Positions 45,253 through 54,607 of a DNA stretch of 64,000 bases are shown here, piece by piece. The notes beneath the pieces were generated by a model. The model saw only the letters and a list, made by a program, of their open reading frames with translations, made no database searches and was not told the DNA's origin. Source of the DNA: JASSUD01 sp031963005 (GTDB lineage Bacteria; Pseudomonadota; Gammaproteobacteria; Burkholderiales; Burkholderiaceae); the NCBI GenBank assembly GCA_031963005.1, contig JASSUL010000012.1, forward strand, positions 5,451 through 69,450, given 5' to 3'. Position numbers and translations under genes: made by a program. How positions within the stretch are numbered: position 1 is the stretch's first letter; each line of letters begins with the position of its first letter.

Positions 45253-48200
45253 ATGTTGAATCGATCCACGATCTCCTTATCGCAAGCTCCTCTGAATTTT
45301 AATAACCTTTTGCCTAACGCCAACGCACGCTTGCGCGCAACGGCCCCTATGCGCCCCCCCTCGCGCATATATGGAAATGCCGATCGACATGAAGGCGCTG
45401 CGCTACTCAAAGCGCTCAGTGAGCTACATCCTGGGAACCGCCATTCGAGCGAGGGCGAATTGGAGTCCACGCTCACAACGCTCATTCAAGCTGATGCCGC
45501 CGCACCACAAAATGATTCAGAAGCGCAGACATCCTCTATTCAAGCCGCTCTTTTAAACGACCCCGTTTTTCTAGAAGCTAGCTGGTCTTTGCTCGAAAAC
45601 TATGAGCAAACTGCGCTCCTTGATATATTGCAATCTCCCGTATGCATAAAGCTCCTCGCGCAAGCGATAGAGGAACAAGCGCCCTCTCCCCCTTTATTTT
45701 TTAAGAGTTGGAGGCAGATATTATTAAAAGCCTCCTCTGAACATTCCTGCGCCAAGCCGGATCTGAATACCCTGGATATAACCGTACTCAAAACGGTGCT
45801 GCACGCACTGCATGGAGCAGCGAGCGAAACCACACCGCAAACCTTATTGGAAGACGGCAAGTCTGAACCTGCGATTCCTCAGATCTTTTATAAACTTCGT
45901 GCGGCAATATGGAACCAGAATGCCCTAAATCTGCTGCAAAACTTCGAAAAGAGTGCAGACTCGGCTGAAGCTGGGAAGGTCCAAGCATTCACGCAAGCAC
46001 TTAAGCTCCTCTTTCCAGGCAATGGCCCCTATTCCGCCTACGAGCACGATCCAGAAAAAGCCCCGTACGCAGCGCTTTTGAAAGCGCATAATTTAAGAAC
46101 TTTCAACGAATTTAAGCTCGAAGAGCAAAAACAACGGCTTCTCAACCTCTTCCATTCTCCTCTTGGCTTAGCCGCCGCCATAAAAGCGCTAGAGCAAATA
46201 CCTAGTGACCATGCCTTTTTGCAAAGTTGGAAATGGCTATTAGCGCAAGAATCCTTACACCATACTGACGGCTTAAGCACCGTGGAGACGGCTCAACTGA
46301 ATAAGCTACAACAATGGCTATACTTTGAGGCCGAAAAGACAGCTGACATAAAACAGGGCTCTCTCTATAACAGACTGAATGCTTGCCTATGGCAACGTAA
46401 TGAAGCAGTGCTCCTAGAGCAGTTTGAAAATAGGGGCTTTTTTCCCAAAGAGGTTCGCACATTACAGCAGGGCTTCGAGGCTTTATTCCATTCCGTTGAG
46501 CATAAGCCAACGGCACCTGCAATATGGTGGTCTAACCTTACGCCAAAGCAGCAAACCCTCGTACTTAATATATTGCATAGTCCAGAATCGATTGCTTTAC
46601 TAGTGCAAACTCAGCATCAAAAATCGGCTGCTCCCGCATTTTTGCAAAGCTGGGAGTACTTCTTATTGCAAGAAACTCCAGCCCATTCCTGCACCTATTC
46701 TCTTGATGCACTAGATCCGTTCACTATAAAGTTCGCGCTGGATTGGCTACGCCCTGCCGTACAAAAAGCCGCAGGTCAACAAAGGGAGTCAGTGAACGCA
46801 CAAGGCCCCTCCAATGCGTCTGGTGTGCGAGCGAAGCCGAACCGCTTTTATGAACAGCTCCACACTGCGCTATGGCGGCACGCGCGAACGGAATTAGGTC
46901 AAGCGACCAAAAGCGCAGGCCTCTTTCACGCGCTCACCGACATTAAAGGCAAACAACGCGAAGAAATAGCAGACTTACGCGCTAACATCGCATCCTATTT
47001 AACTGCCTTTTTGGAAGGAAAGTCTGCATCGTTACCGAAAGGGTTTTTCGATGCTTTACCGCGTACTAGCCTCGTCTCTCTGCATCGCTGGACTCAGCGG
47101 TGGGGGGCGATGCTAGAAACAGACGATCGCTTTAGAGAACGCGTTGGGAAATTGCATGCCGCTGTAACACAGCATTTAGAAGCGCAAGCACACTTCCAAA
47201 AATTGGAAACATATTTCTTAGAAGAAGTAGAAGGCCCTATTCAAACGGCCATCAAGGATTTTCAAAAAGCGTGCTGTGATCCTTCTCATACCCAAAAAGT
47301 ACAGCAGACCTTAGAGACACTAAGCAACACGCTCACGCACTTCTGGACGCATATTTGTGCGCGGCGCTTTACGATTTTTACTCCAGAGGATCAAAACAAA
47401 ATCAGTGCGATGGACCCCCATAAAGCACTGAATGCGATCTATCAAAACAAACCCATCCATTCCAGTCAAAAAGCGGCTATCCCTCCATCGCTCCATGAGC
47501 GTCTGCACCAATCCGCATATTCACGTCTGCAAGCCTCATTAGATAAAGTGCAAGATGCGGCAAAGACAGAGGCTATAGGTCCCTTCCCCGATCCTGCCAA
47601 TACGGCCATGTGGCCTAGCTCGCCTTTGAGCCAATTTATTTATAGTGAAATTGAGCTTGCGCTGTCTCATCTATACCCAGTAGATCAAGCATTGCCAGCG
47701 CTGGAGAAAATATTCCCAGCGCTGCCTACGAAACAGGAGGAAATATTTTCAGCGCTGTCTGAGCAACAGCAGGAAATATTCGCCGTGCTGTCTACGCAGC
47801 AGAAAGAAAGATCTGCAGCGCGGTCTACGCAACAAGAGGAAATATCCGCAGCGCGGTCTACGCACCAAGAGAAAATATTTGCAGCGCTATCTACAGAACA
47901 GTTACATACTCTGCATCATCATTATTCGAAATCCCCTTTACAAGAAACAACGCTGGCACTAAGGCAATGCGTTGAAAACGTTGTTGTACAGCGTATAGAG
48001 CATACTGTGCAGGATTTACAAAACCTGACACAAGCGCTAGAAGCTGCGGCGGTATTCCCCATAGCGGCATTCAAACAATTTCAGTCTATATTGCATACGC
48101 TCCAGAGATTGCATACCCCTGCCATCGATGCCGCGCTTGAATCTGCAGCAGAGGACCCCGAACACTTTGCTACTTTTCAAGAACTGAACAGAATTCCTGA

Positions 48201-50244
48201 ATATATAGAACATTTCTATACCGCGATAAACGCCATCCCTACTGCATTCTGGGCATCCTTAGATATCGAGGTATTAAAAGACGCTCTGCGTATATTGACT
48301 GAACCGAATCGCTATACATCTGCGATGACACTGCCCAGGGCATTAATACACTTTAGGGGCATGGCTAATTCAATAGTAGATACACTCAATGCAGCCTGTG
48401 TAGAACAAGCAAAATCGATATATATCGATATCCTTGCGGACAATGCACAGAAGGCCATCCTTTCTTTTGAGGCATTTTTTTCTGCGTATACTGAGCTTGA
48501 ACATTATTCGATCCTGGCATTGCCTGCAGATGCCGTTCAGTCTTATATTGATGAAGCTATTGCTTCTCTCTCTGCGCATGAAAAAGAGCAATTACACACT
48601 ATTTTAAATAAAGAGGTTTATAAAGAATTACGTGCTTGTTTATTGAATGCCAGCTTTTCCATTAAAGCAGACCATGGCCGAGAAAGTAAGCAACTGGATT
48701 TTTTATCTTCCTATTTCTCTCTCCCTACTGATTTTTATAATAGAAAAACAGAAGAAATTAAACTAATACAAAAGTTAGAAGAAATTCAAGAGTTAAAAGA
48801 AATACAAACATTAAAAGAAAAACAAGATTTAGAAGAAATTCAAGAGCTAATGGCAACAAAAGAGCTAATAGCCAAAAAAGAATTAAAAGTAATGCAAAAG
48901 TTAATAGCAATACAAGAGTTAAAAACAATACAAAAAAATAAAGTATTTATAGAGTACCAGACAGAGATCAAACAATATATTCACAAAAAACTTCTTGAAG
49001 TCAAGAAAAATGTTGATCGGCTTTCGCAGGAAGTGACTTTAGAAAATGTATTTACTAGCCATGAAAAAATAGGACCATTTAAAGCAATACAAAAGAATAA
49101 AACATTTATAGAGTACCAAGAGGCGATCAAAGAATATCTGCATATAGAACTTTTTGATCTTGAGAAAAGTATTAATCAGTTAGCAACAGAAGCTGCTCTA
49201 GAAGATATACCTATCAGTCCGGTATTGGAAAGATCTATTCTAAAAAATATACCTACCAGCCGAGTATTACGAGGAACCATTCCAGAAGAGTTATTTTCAA
49301 AAATTGCATTCAAATTTAAAGAAATAATACCTTATGAATCTGATAAAGAAAAAGAAGAATTAAGAAAATTAATAACAAATACTCCACAAAAAATTACTGG
49401 AGTGACAAGAAAACCCACCACTGAATTCGAAAACTTTTTCGAGGGCCATTATCAAAAATCAATAATTAAGTCGCAGCCATCAAAACTAGCAAATTATATA
49501 AAAATATCGGATAATTTTTTAATAGATATATCCAGAAGGAATATAAATAATCTGTCCATTAATGGAAAAAATTATCCTCTTAGCTACAGCATTTCTTCTT
49601 CAGAAGAAGAAATAGTAAATCTTGTTTCAACATTGATAGATTTTTGCAAAAGTCAGAATGAATTTTTATTAATTTCATTTCTTCTTACTCAATTTACTAT
49701 TCTAAGTTGCCACACTGTTTTTAGCTCAAAGCTTGTCCGATTGCCTGAAATGTTAAATCTTGAAGAAGATACTCATTATACAGTTGCATTAAGTAGCGGC
49801 AGAAAAAACCGTTTCATATCCATTGATCGGCAGGCCGACGCAAGTGCATTATTAAAAATTACTTATAAACTTGATGAAATCAAAGAGACTCCAAATAAAA
49901 ATGGCGATCCGGTAGAATTCCAGCCTCATAGCTCTGCTGAATCACAACTGGTAGTAAAAATTGATGCTACAAATCCAGATTTAAATGAACGAGTAAAGTT
50001 ACTGCGCAAACCCCATTTTGAGCACAATCTACAAATCCAGCCTTCCGATTCAGGAGCGTCGACACAGCAAACCCCTCTGCATAGGGCAGCAGACTCTATA
50101 CGCAACGCCAGCGAGCAGCTCCAAAATGCAGTGGCCTCTGCACACAATACCGCAGTTTCCGCAACTCAAAACCTTTACACTCGGAGCGCCCCACTCAGAG
50201 AACAGATCGACGCTTCCCTCAAACACGTCATCAACGTAGCATAA
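45253..50244 (+). CDS. Giant unknown protein C, paralogue of A and B
   Basis: A 1,663-residue protein. Residues about 30-540 contain three or more copies of a 160-170-residue helical repeat (LxSWxxLLxxE, then LDxLDxxxLK, then a FYxxLxxALWxRN-like end). The module shared with A and B follows (KGFFDALPRTSLVSLHRW). Residues about 817-883 are a tandem 11-residue repeat, 1172-1236 a coiled coil of Lys/Glu/Ile/Leu, 1230-1310 a repeated 40-50-residue unit (IQKNKxFIEYQ). The C-terminal domain (NNLSINGKNYPL) matches A. The last 50 residues form Ala-rich amphipathic helices. No signal peptide. Function unknown; an intracellular scaffold or host-targeted protein is possible. Confidence 0.75.
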   Translation: MLNRSTISLSQAPLNFNNLLPNANARLRATAPMRPPSRIYGNADRHEGAALLKALSELHPGNRHSSEGELESTLTTLIQADAAAPQNDSEAQTSSIQAALLNDPVFLEASWSLLENYEQTALLDILQSPVCIKLLAQAIEEQAPSPPLFFKSWRQILLKASSEHSCAKPDLNTLDITVLKTVLHALHGAASETTPQTLLEDGKSEPAIPQIFYKLRAAIWNQNALNLLQNFEKSADSAEAGKVQAFTQALKLLFPGNGPYSAYEHDPEKAPYAALLKAHNLRTFNEFKLEEQKQRLLNLFHSPLGLAAAIKALEQIPSDHAFLQSWKWLLAQESLHHTDGLSTVETAQLNKLQQWLYFEAEKTADIKQGSLYNRLNACLWQRNEAVLLEQFENRGFFPKEVRTLQQGFEALFHSVEHKPTAPAIWWSNLTPKQQTLVLNILHSPESIALLVQTQHQKSAAPAFLQSWEYFLLQETPAHSCTYSLDALDPFTIKFALDWLRPAVQKAAGQQRESVNAQGPSNASGVRAKPNRFYEQLHTALWRHARTELGQATKSAGLFHALTDIKGKQREEIADLRANIASYLTAFLEGKSASLPKGFFDALPRTSLVSLHRWTQRWGAMLETDDRFRERVGKLHAAVTQHLEAQAHFQKLETYFLEEVEGPIQTAIKDFQKACCDPSHTQKVQQTLETLSNTLTHFWTHICARRFTIFTPEDQNKISAMDPHKALNAIYQNKPIHSSQKAAIPPSLHERLHQSAYSRLQASLDKVQDAAKTEAIGPFPDPANTAMWPSSPLSQFIYSEIELALSHLYPVDQALPALEKIFPALPTKQEEIFSALSEQQQEIFAVLSTQQKERSAARSTQQEEISAARSTHQEKIFAALSTEQLHTLHHHYSKSPLQETTLALRQCVENVVVQRIEHTVQDLQNLTQALEAAAVFPIAAFKQFQSILHTLQRLHTPAIDAALESAAEDPEHFATFQELNRIPEYIEHFYTAINAIPTAFWASLDIEVLKDALRILTEPNRYTSAMTLPRALIHFRGMANSIVDTLNAACVEQAKSIYIDILADNAQKAILSFEAFFSAYTELEHYSILALPADAVQSYIDEAIASLSAHEKEQLHTILNKEVYKELRACLLNASFSIKADHGRESKQLDFLSSYFSLPTDFYNRKTEEIKLIQKLEEIQELKEIQTLKEKQDLEEIQELMATKELIAKKELKVMQKLIAIQELKTIQKNKVFIEYQTEIKQYIHKKLLEVKKNVDRLSQEVTLENVFTSHEKIGPFKAIQKNKTFIEYQEAIKEYLHIELFDLEKSINQLATEAALEDIPISPVLERSILKNIPTSRVLRGTIPEELFSKIAFKFKEIIPYESDKEKEELRKLITNTPQKITGVTRKPTTEFENFFEGHYQKSIIKSQPSKLANYIKISDNFLIDISRRNINNLSINGKNYPLSYSISSSEEEIVNLVSTLIDFCKSQNEFLLISFLLTQFTILSCHTVFSSKLVRLPEMLNLEEDTHYTVALSSGRKNRFISIDRQADASALLKITYKLDEIKETPNKNGDPVEFQPHSSAESQLVVKIDATNPDLNERVKLLRKPHFEHNLQIQPSDSGASTQQTPLHRAADSIRNASEQLQNAVASAHNTAVSATQNLYTRSAPLREQIDASLKHVINVA
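47703..47900 (+). repeat. 33-bp tandem repeat inside gene C
   Basis: About six units of a 33-base sequence, example GGAAATATTTTCAGCGCTGT plus CTACGCAACAGGA. They encode EEIFAALSTQQ-like 11-residue units. Copies differ at several bases, so expansion is not brand new. Confidence 0.85.
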
Positions 50245-50369
50245 GCGTATTCATATATCGCTGATTTTTTGACGCACGCTATTTTATACTCTGGCATTTT
50301 CATCACCCTGTAACGCTAAACGGGGAAACGTAGGGATTTGGCTCTTTTACTTGCCATACATGACTGACA

Positions 50370-51821
50370 ATGAGTAAACCTAAAACCTACTATGTATGTA
50401 ATGCCTGCGGAGGGCAAACCCCTAAATGGCAGGGGTGTTGTCCCGCGTGTGGAGCTTGGAATACGCTTTCTGAGCATCAGGTGGACACAGAAACATCGCG
50501 TTTTCAGGGATTAGCGCAGGCATCACCTTTGCAATCGCTCACTGCGATCAAGGCTACTGAAGTACCGCGTTTTTCAAGCGGTATCGCTGAATTTGACCGC
50601 GTACTCGGCGGAGGATTTGTTCCAGGAGGGGTAGTCCTCATTGGAGGGGATCCTGGTATTGGCAAATCCACCTTATTATTGCAATCGCTCGCACTCCAAA
50701 GCAGTAAAGAGTCGAATCAATCCGTTTTGTATGTCAGTGGAGAGGAATCTGGAGCGCAGATCGCACTGCGTGCGCACCGTTTAGGCTTAATCGACCCTCC
50801 TCGGGACTCTAAAAATACCAAAGATGCCCCAGCAACCCAGGGGATGCAAAACGTGCAATTGCTTGCGGATATTTCCTTGGAACGCATCACAGCGGTCATA
50901 ATACAAGAGCGTCCCCGCGTAGCCGTCATCGACTCTATTCAAACACTCTATTCCTCCGCACTCAGTTCAGCGCCAGGCTCCGTCTCACAAGTACGAGAAT
51001 GCGCCGCCCAACTCACCCGACTCGCGAAACAAAGCAATGTGACCTTAATTATGGTCGGCCATGTTACTAAAGAAGGCAGCCTTGCTGGTCCTCGCGTATT
51101 GGAGCATATAGTCGATACGGTCCTCTATTTTGAAGGGGATACGCATTCTGCATTTCGTTTGGTACGCGCGTTTAAGAATCGCTTTGGAGCGGTCAATGAA
51201 TTAGGGGTTTTTGCGATGACAGAGCGAGGGTTACGCGGAGTCGCCAACCCCTCTGCCCTCTTTTTATCTCATCACAACCAGGCCGTTGCAGGATCTTGTG
51301 TACTCGTTACCCAAGAGGGTACACGGTCTTTATTGGTAGAAATTCAAGCATTGGTTGATACCGCACATATTCCTAACCCTCGTCGCCTAGCCGTAGGATT
51401 AGAACATAATCGATTGGCGATGCTGCTTGCGGTTTTACACCGCCATGCCGGCATCGCCTGCTTTGATCAAGATGTTTTCCTTAATGCGGTAGGCGGTGTC
51501 AAAATTACGGAGCCGGCCGCGGATCTAGCCGTGTTATTAGCCATCCATTCTTCACTGCGCAATACGGCTTTACCCAAAGGGTTAGTCGTGTTTGGTGAAG
51601 TGGGGTTAGCAGGCGAAATTCGTCCATGCCCACGCGGGCAAGAACGGCTTAAAGAAGCCGCCAAATTAGGCTTTACCCACGCGATTATTCCCCGCGCCAA
51701 TCTTCCCTCTAAGGCGGGCTCGTCTAAAGCAGGACAAGCCAGTTGCACTATCGATGGCCTGACTGTATATGCCGTCGATCGCCTTGAAAAAGCGATCGAA
51801 CTAGCTTGTCAGCAACTCTGA
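50370..51821 (+). CDS. radA: DNA repair protein RadA
   Basis: A 483-residue protein that helps branch migration in recombination. The zinc finger has Cys at 10, 13, 24 and 27 (CNAC and CPAC). Walker A is GGDPGIGKST, the RadA motif KNRFG is in FKNRFGAVNELGVF, and the C-terminal part is the Lon-protease-like domain (LAVLLAIHSSL to EIRPCPRGQERLKEA). The length is normal. In Burkholderia, radA is a neighbour of alr; here they are 27 kb apart. Confidence 0.96.
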   Translation: MSKPKTYYVCNACGGQTPKWQGCCPACGAWNTLSEHQVDTETSRFQGLAQASPLQSLTAIKATEVPRFSSGIAEFDRVLGGGFVPGGVVLIGGDPGIGKSTLLLQSLALQSSKESNQSVLYVSGEESGAQIALRAHRLGLIDPPRDSKNTKDAPATQGMQNVQLLADISLERITAVIIQERPRVAVIDSIQTLYSSALSSAPGSVSQVRECAAQLTRLAKQSNVTLIMVGHVTKEGSLAGPRVLEHIVDTVLYFEGDTHSAFRLVRAFKNRFGAVNELGVFAMTERGLRGVANPSALFLSHHNQAVAGSCVLVTQEGTRSLLVEIQALVDTAHIPNPRRLAVGLEHNRLAMLLAVLHRHAGIACFDQDVFLNAVGGVKITEPAADLAVLLAIHSSLRNTALPKGLVVFGEVGLAGEIRPCPRGQERLKEAAKLGFTHAIIPRANLPSKAGSSKAGQASCTIDGLTVYAVDRLEKAIELACQQL

Positions 51822-52000
51822 GCGACAGCTATTTTTCGATCGCATTGCAAGCCACACATTGACTTCCTCTCAAAAGCGTTCTCCCCGCTTTCTTTGCCAA
51901 CACGCTATTGCCTAAACCTAATATATAGGTTTTTTGCGTATATTGTCTTTTCAATTTTCTGAAAAATAGAATAACTTTCTTAGAAAAAATTCCACTTAGC

Positions 52001-52032
52001 ATATTAAGATATTTTTTAAAATATCTTAATAT
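52001..52032. repeat. Perfect palindrome, 15-bp arms
   Basis: ATATTAAGATATTTT and its reverse complement AAAATATCTTAATAT are separated by TT. It might be a binding site for a dimeric regulator or a terminator for radA. Confidence 0.85.
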
Positions 52033-52113
52033 ATAAATCATTCATAATATTTGCGAAAATTCTTAAAGAGAATTATTTAATAAATAATATAAAATTCAAT
52101 TTTTCTCAAATTT

Positions 52114-52175
52114 ATTACTTTTCCATAAAATAATTTATATTTATATATTTTAAAATTATTTTATGGAAAAGTAAT
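52114..52175. repeat. Perfect inverted repeat, 23-bp arms
   Basis: The arms 52114-52136 and 52153-52175 are exact complements around a 16-base AT-only loop; the outer end is ATTACTTTTCCATAAAATA. It lies 26 bases before the ATG at 52202, so it is in the leader or promoter of that gene. Confidence 0.85.
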
Positions 52176-52201
52176 ATTCAAAAATATTAATAATTAATTT
52201 T

Positions 52202-53440
52202 ATGACTTTTATAAATTCCCAATTGCCGTATTTTACGTATCCCTATTCTGTAGAGGGACAATATAATCCACCACAATCTACACACCAGAATGGATTTTTT
52301 CAAAATGATGCTACCATGCTCAACACACAGCCTGTGTTTTTAGATGAGCATGCTTATGATCAAGCGCCTTTTCAGGCACCTATGGAATATCCATGCTATG
52401 GTTATTCTCTAGATACAACCTTTACATTACCTGCCCATACGGATATATCCAGCACGCAGTTTCCTTTAGAAAACACTATACCGCTTTTACCACCGATGTA
52501 TGATGCATATGGTCATATCAATCATTTTTCTGAAGATATAACTGCTTTTGATTCTACGGTTAATTCTGCTTTTGATTTTACTGTCGGCTCTACTATTGAT
52601 CCTACTTTTTACCCTACCGTTGATCCGAATTTTAATTTTCCGAATTTTAATTTTATTACACAGCAGACACCACAATACTTTTTTGATAATACATTAGCAT
52701 ATCCTTCTTATAGCTCTTCTTATTATATCGATCCATCCCTATTAGAGCCTGTTTTTTCAAAAAACTCAAATGCCATTTATCAAGAAACTCATCCCCATTC
52801 TTTTATAAATAGCATTACTCATGAAACTCAATATGAGGTTTATGAAAAAAATATCCCTTCTAATAATATAATTGCAAAAATAAGAGAAAATCTTATTTCA
52901 AAAATACTTTCGAATCCAAAAAAATATGCAGAAATCACAAAAAACTTTATCAGTAAGGTAGATTTTTTATACAAATATAATATTCCACCACAAAATGATG
53001 ATTTTTCTCTTATATATAAATATAAAGAAAAAATTGACACTCTCTTTAAAAAAAATATAACAAAGCAAGATTTTTCAGAAAAAATAACAAAATTTCTCTC
53101 TGAGAATAATGAATCTATACATGGATTAATAGAAAATTATTATAAAATTGAAATAAATAAATCAAAATTTATTCATTTTACTATATATATTTTAGAAAAA
53201 TCCATGGAGAATAATAAAAAATGGGGTTATTTTTCAGGCGGAAAAGATTATATTGATATGAGAACCATTTCAAAAACATTTTGTATAGGAAACAACACTA
53301 TTATTAAATGGAAATTGAAAATAAATAAATTGCACAATATTAGCAAACAGGACACAGCAAAAAACACGTACTCTAATAATAAAGGTACTATAACGCGCAG
53401 CCAGGCTAAGAAGAGAACATACGCTAACGCAATAGCATAA
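52202..53440 (+). CDS. Unknown protein, aromatic-rich N-terminus and HTH-like C-terminus (copy 1)
   Basis: A 412-residue protein. The first 180 residues are rich in Tyr, Phe, Pro, Ser, Asn and Gln and look disordered, with an internal repeat near 116-155 (FDSTVNSAFDFTVGS). The middle is a Lys-rich helical part. Residues about 350-378 (TISKTFCIGNNTIIKWKLK) resemble a helix-turn-helix. The end is basic (RSQAKKRTYANAIA). It shares the exact string FQAPMEYPCY and the overall plan with the next gene. Unusually AT-rich. It could be a DNA-binding effector; this is inference and no family is recognised. Confidence 0.65.
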   Translation: MTFINSQLPYFTYPYSVEGQYNPPQSTHQNGFFQNDATMLNTQPVFLDEHAYDQAPFQAPMEYPCYGYSLDTTFTLPAHTDISSTQFPLENTIPLLPPMYDAYGHINHFSEDITAFDSTVNSAFDFTVGSTIDPTFYPTVDPNFNFPNFNFITQQTPQYFFDNTLAYPSYSSSYYIDPSLLEPVFSKNSNAIYQETHPHSFINSITHETQYEVYEKNIPSNNIIAKIRENLISKILSNPKKYAEITKNFISKVDFLYKYNIPPQNDDFSLIYKYKEKIDTLFKKNITKQDFSEKITKFLSENNESIHGLIENYYKIEINKSKFIHFTIYILEKSMENNKKWGYFSGGKDYIDMRTISKTFCIGNNTIIKWKLKINKLHNISKQDTAKNTYSNNKGTITRSQAKKRTYANAIA

Positions 53441-53501
53441 ACATCTTTAAAAACACATTGTGAAATTTTTCACATTATAAAAAATATTAAGATTTCGTTT
53501 T

Positions 53502-54524
53502 ATGACCTTCATCCGTTCTCAATCTCCCTATTTCAAATATTTTTATTCTGCAGAGGGATCGTGTAATCCACCACCGTCTACCTCTCAGAATGAATTACTT
53601 CAAAATAATGAAATAACGCTCGATACACGGCGCATATTTTTGCATGAGCATTCATATGACCAAGTCCTTTTTCAAGCGCCTATGGAATATCCATGCTATG
53701 ACCACACTCCGAATGGAACCGTTATATTACCTTCCAATACGGTTAACGATACTTTGCAGAATTCTTTAGAAAACGCTATGCTGCCTGTACAGCTGACTGA
53801 TGAAGAATATTGTAATTTAAATCATTTTTTTAAAGAGATGATTTCTTTTTATCCTGTTAAGCAACAGACGCCACAATGCATTTATAATGATCTATTATTT
53901 TATCCATTTTATGGCTCTTCTGATCTTATTAATCCATCCATATCAGAACCTTTTCGGCTAGAAGATCTCGATATAATTCATAAAGAAGCCCCTCTCCTTT
54001 CTTCGACAAAAAATAGCATTCCAGAAACTCAATCTGAGACTCATGCTGTTAAAATGAAAGAGATAGTCAAAAATTTTGTCTTTGAAGTTAATTTTTCATA
54101 CAACCATAATAGCCTTTCTCTTTTATATAAATATCAAAGAGAAATTGATGCCATTTTTGAAAAAATTCAAAAAAAGAAAGATTTTCGAGAAAAAATAAAA
54201 AAGTTGTTTTTCAATAGTAATGAATTTCTTATAGAATTAAGAAATTATTACATTACACATAAAAAAGAAAAAATAAAATTTATAAATTTTATTATATATA
54301 TCGCAGATGCAGCTCTCGAACACAATAAGAAAAAGAATTACAATGTGGAAGATGAACGCTATATTGATAACCATACCATTGCAAAAACATTTTTCTTGAC
54401 AAGAAAAACAATATATAACTGGAAGTTTAGAGCTCATAACTTAAATGGTATATATTCTACGCGCCGACATATTCCGCCTTACAGCAGTACTGAGAAACTT
54501 ACTCATACTCAAGCAATAGCATAA
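53502..54524 (+). CDS. Unknown protein, tandem paralogue of the preceding gene (copy 2)
   Basis: A 340-residue protein. The N-terminus MTFIRSQSPYFKYFYSAEG matches copy 1 (MTFINSQLPYFTYPYSVEG), and both share the HTH-like part (TIAKTFFLTRKTIYNWKFR, residues about 286-312) and the end AIA. It lacks the FDSTV repeat region of copy 1. The genes are 61 bases apart in the same direction and arose by tandem duplication with clear divergence. Confidence 0.65.
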   Translation: MTFIRSQSPYFKYFYSAEGSCNPPPSTSQNELLQNNEITLDTRRIFLHEHSYDQVLFQAPMEYPCYDHTPNGTVILPSNTVNDTLQNSLENAMLPVQLTDEEYCNLNHFFKEMISFYPVKQQTPQCIYNDLLFYPFYGSSDLINPSISEPFRLEDLDIIHKEAPLLSSTKNSIPETQSETHAVKMKEIVKNFVFEVNFSYNHNSLSLLYKYQREIDAIFEKIQKKKDFREKIKKLFFNSNEFLIELRNYYITHKKEKIKFINFIIYIADAALEHNKKKNYNVEDERYIDNHTIAKTFFLTRKTIYNWKFRAHNLNGIYSTRRHIPPYSSTEKLTHTQAIA

Positions 54525-54607
54525 ATGTTTGGATTGCTAAACGGAGATATATGCCAAAGTGCGAATATATATATGCCCACTTCGGGCTATTTCAGACCAT
54601 TTCGCAC

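Larger units (their letters stand above)
51822..52201. other. AT-rich stretch with two perfect palindromes
   Basis: About 380 bases, nearly all A and T after 51940. It holds the inverted repeats 52001-52032 and 52114-52175. A minus-strand frame of 70 codons (52041 to 51829) runs through the first palindrome and is not convincing. It is the upstream region of the tandem gene pair. Confidence 0.6.

Noticed and set aside
51829..52041. A 70-codon minus-strand gene after radA
   Set aside because: It runs through a perfect palindrome, is Lys/Ile/Leu-rich as any AT-rich DNA would give, and has no ribosome site.
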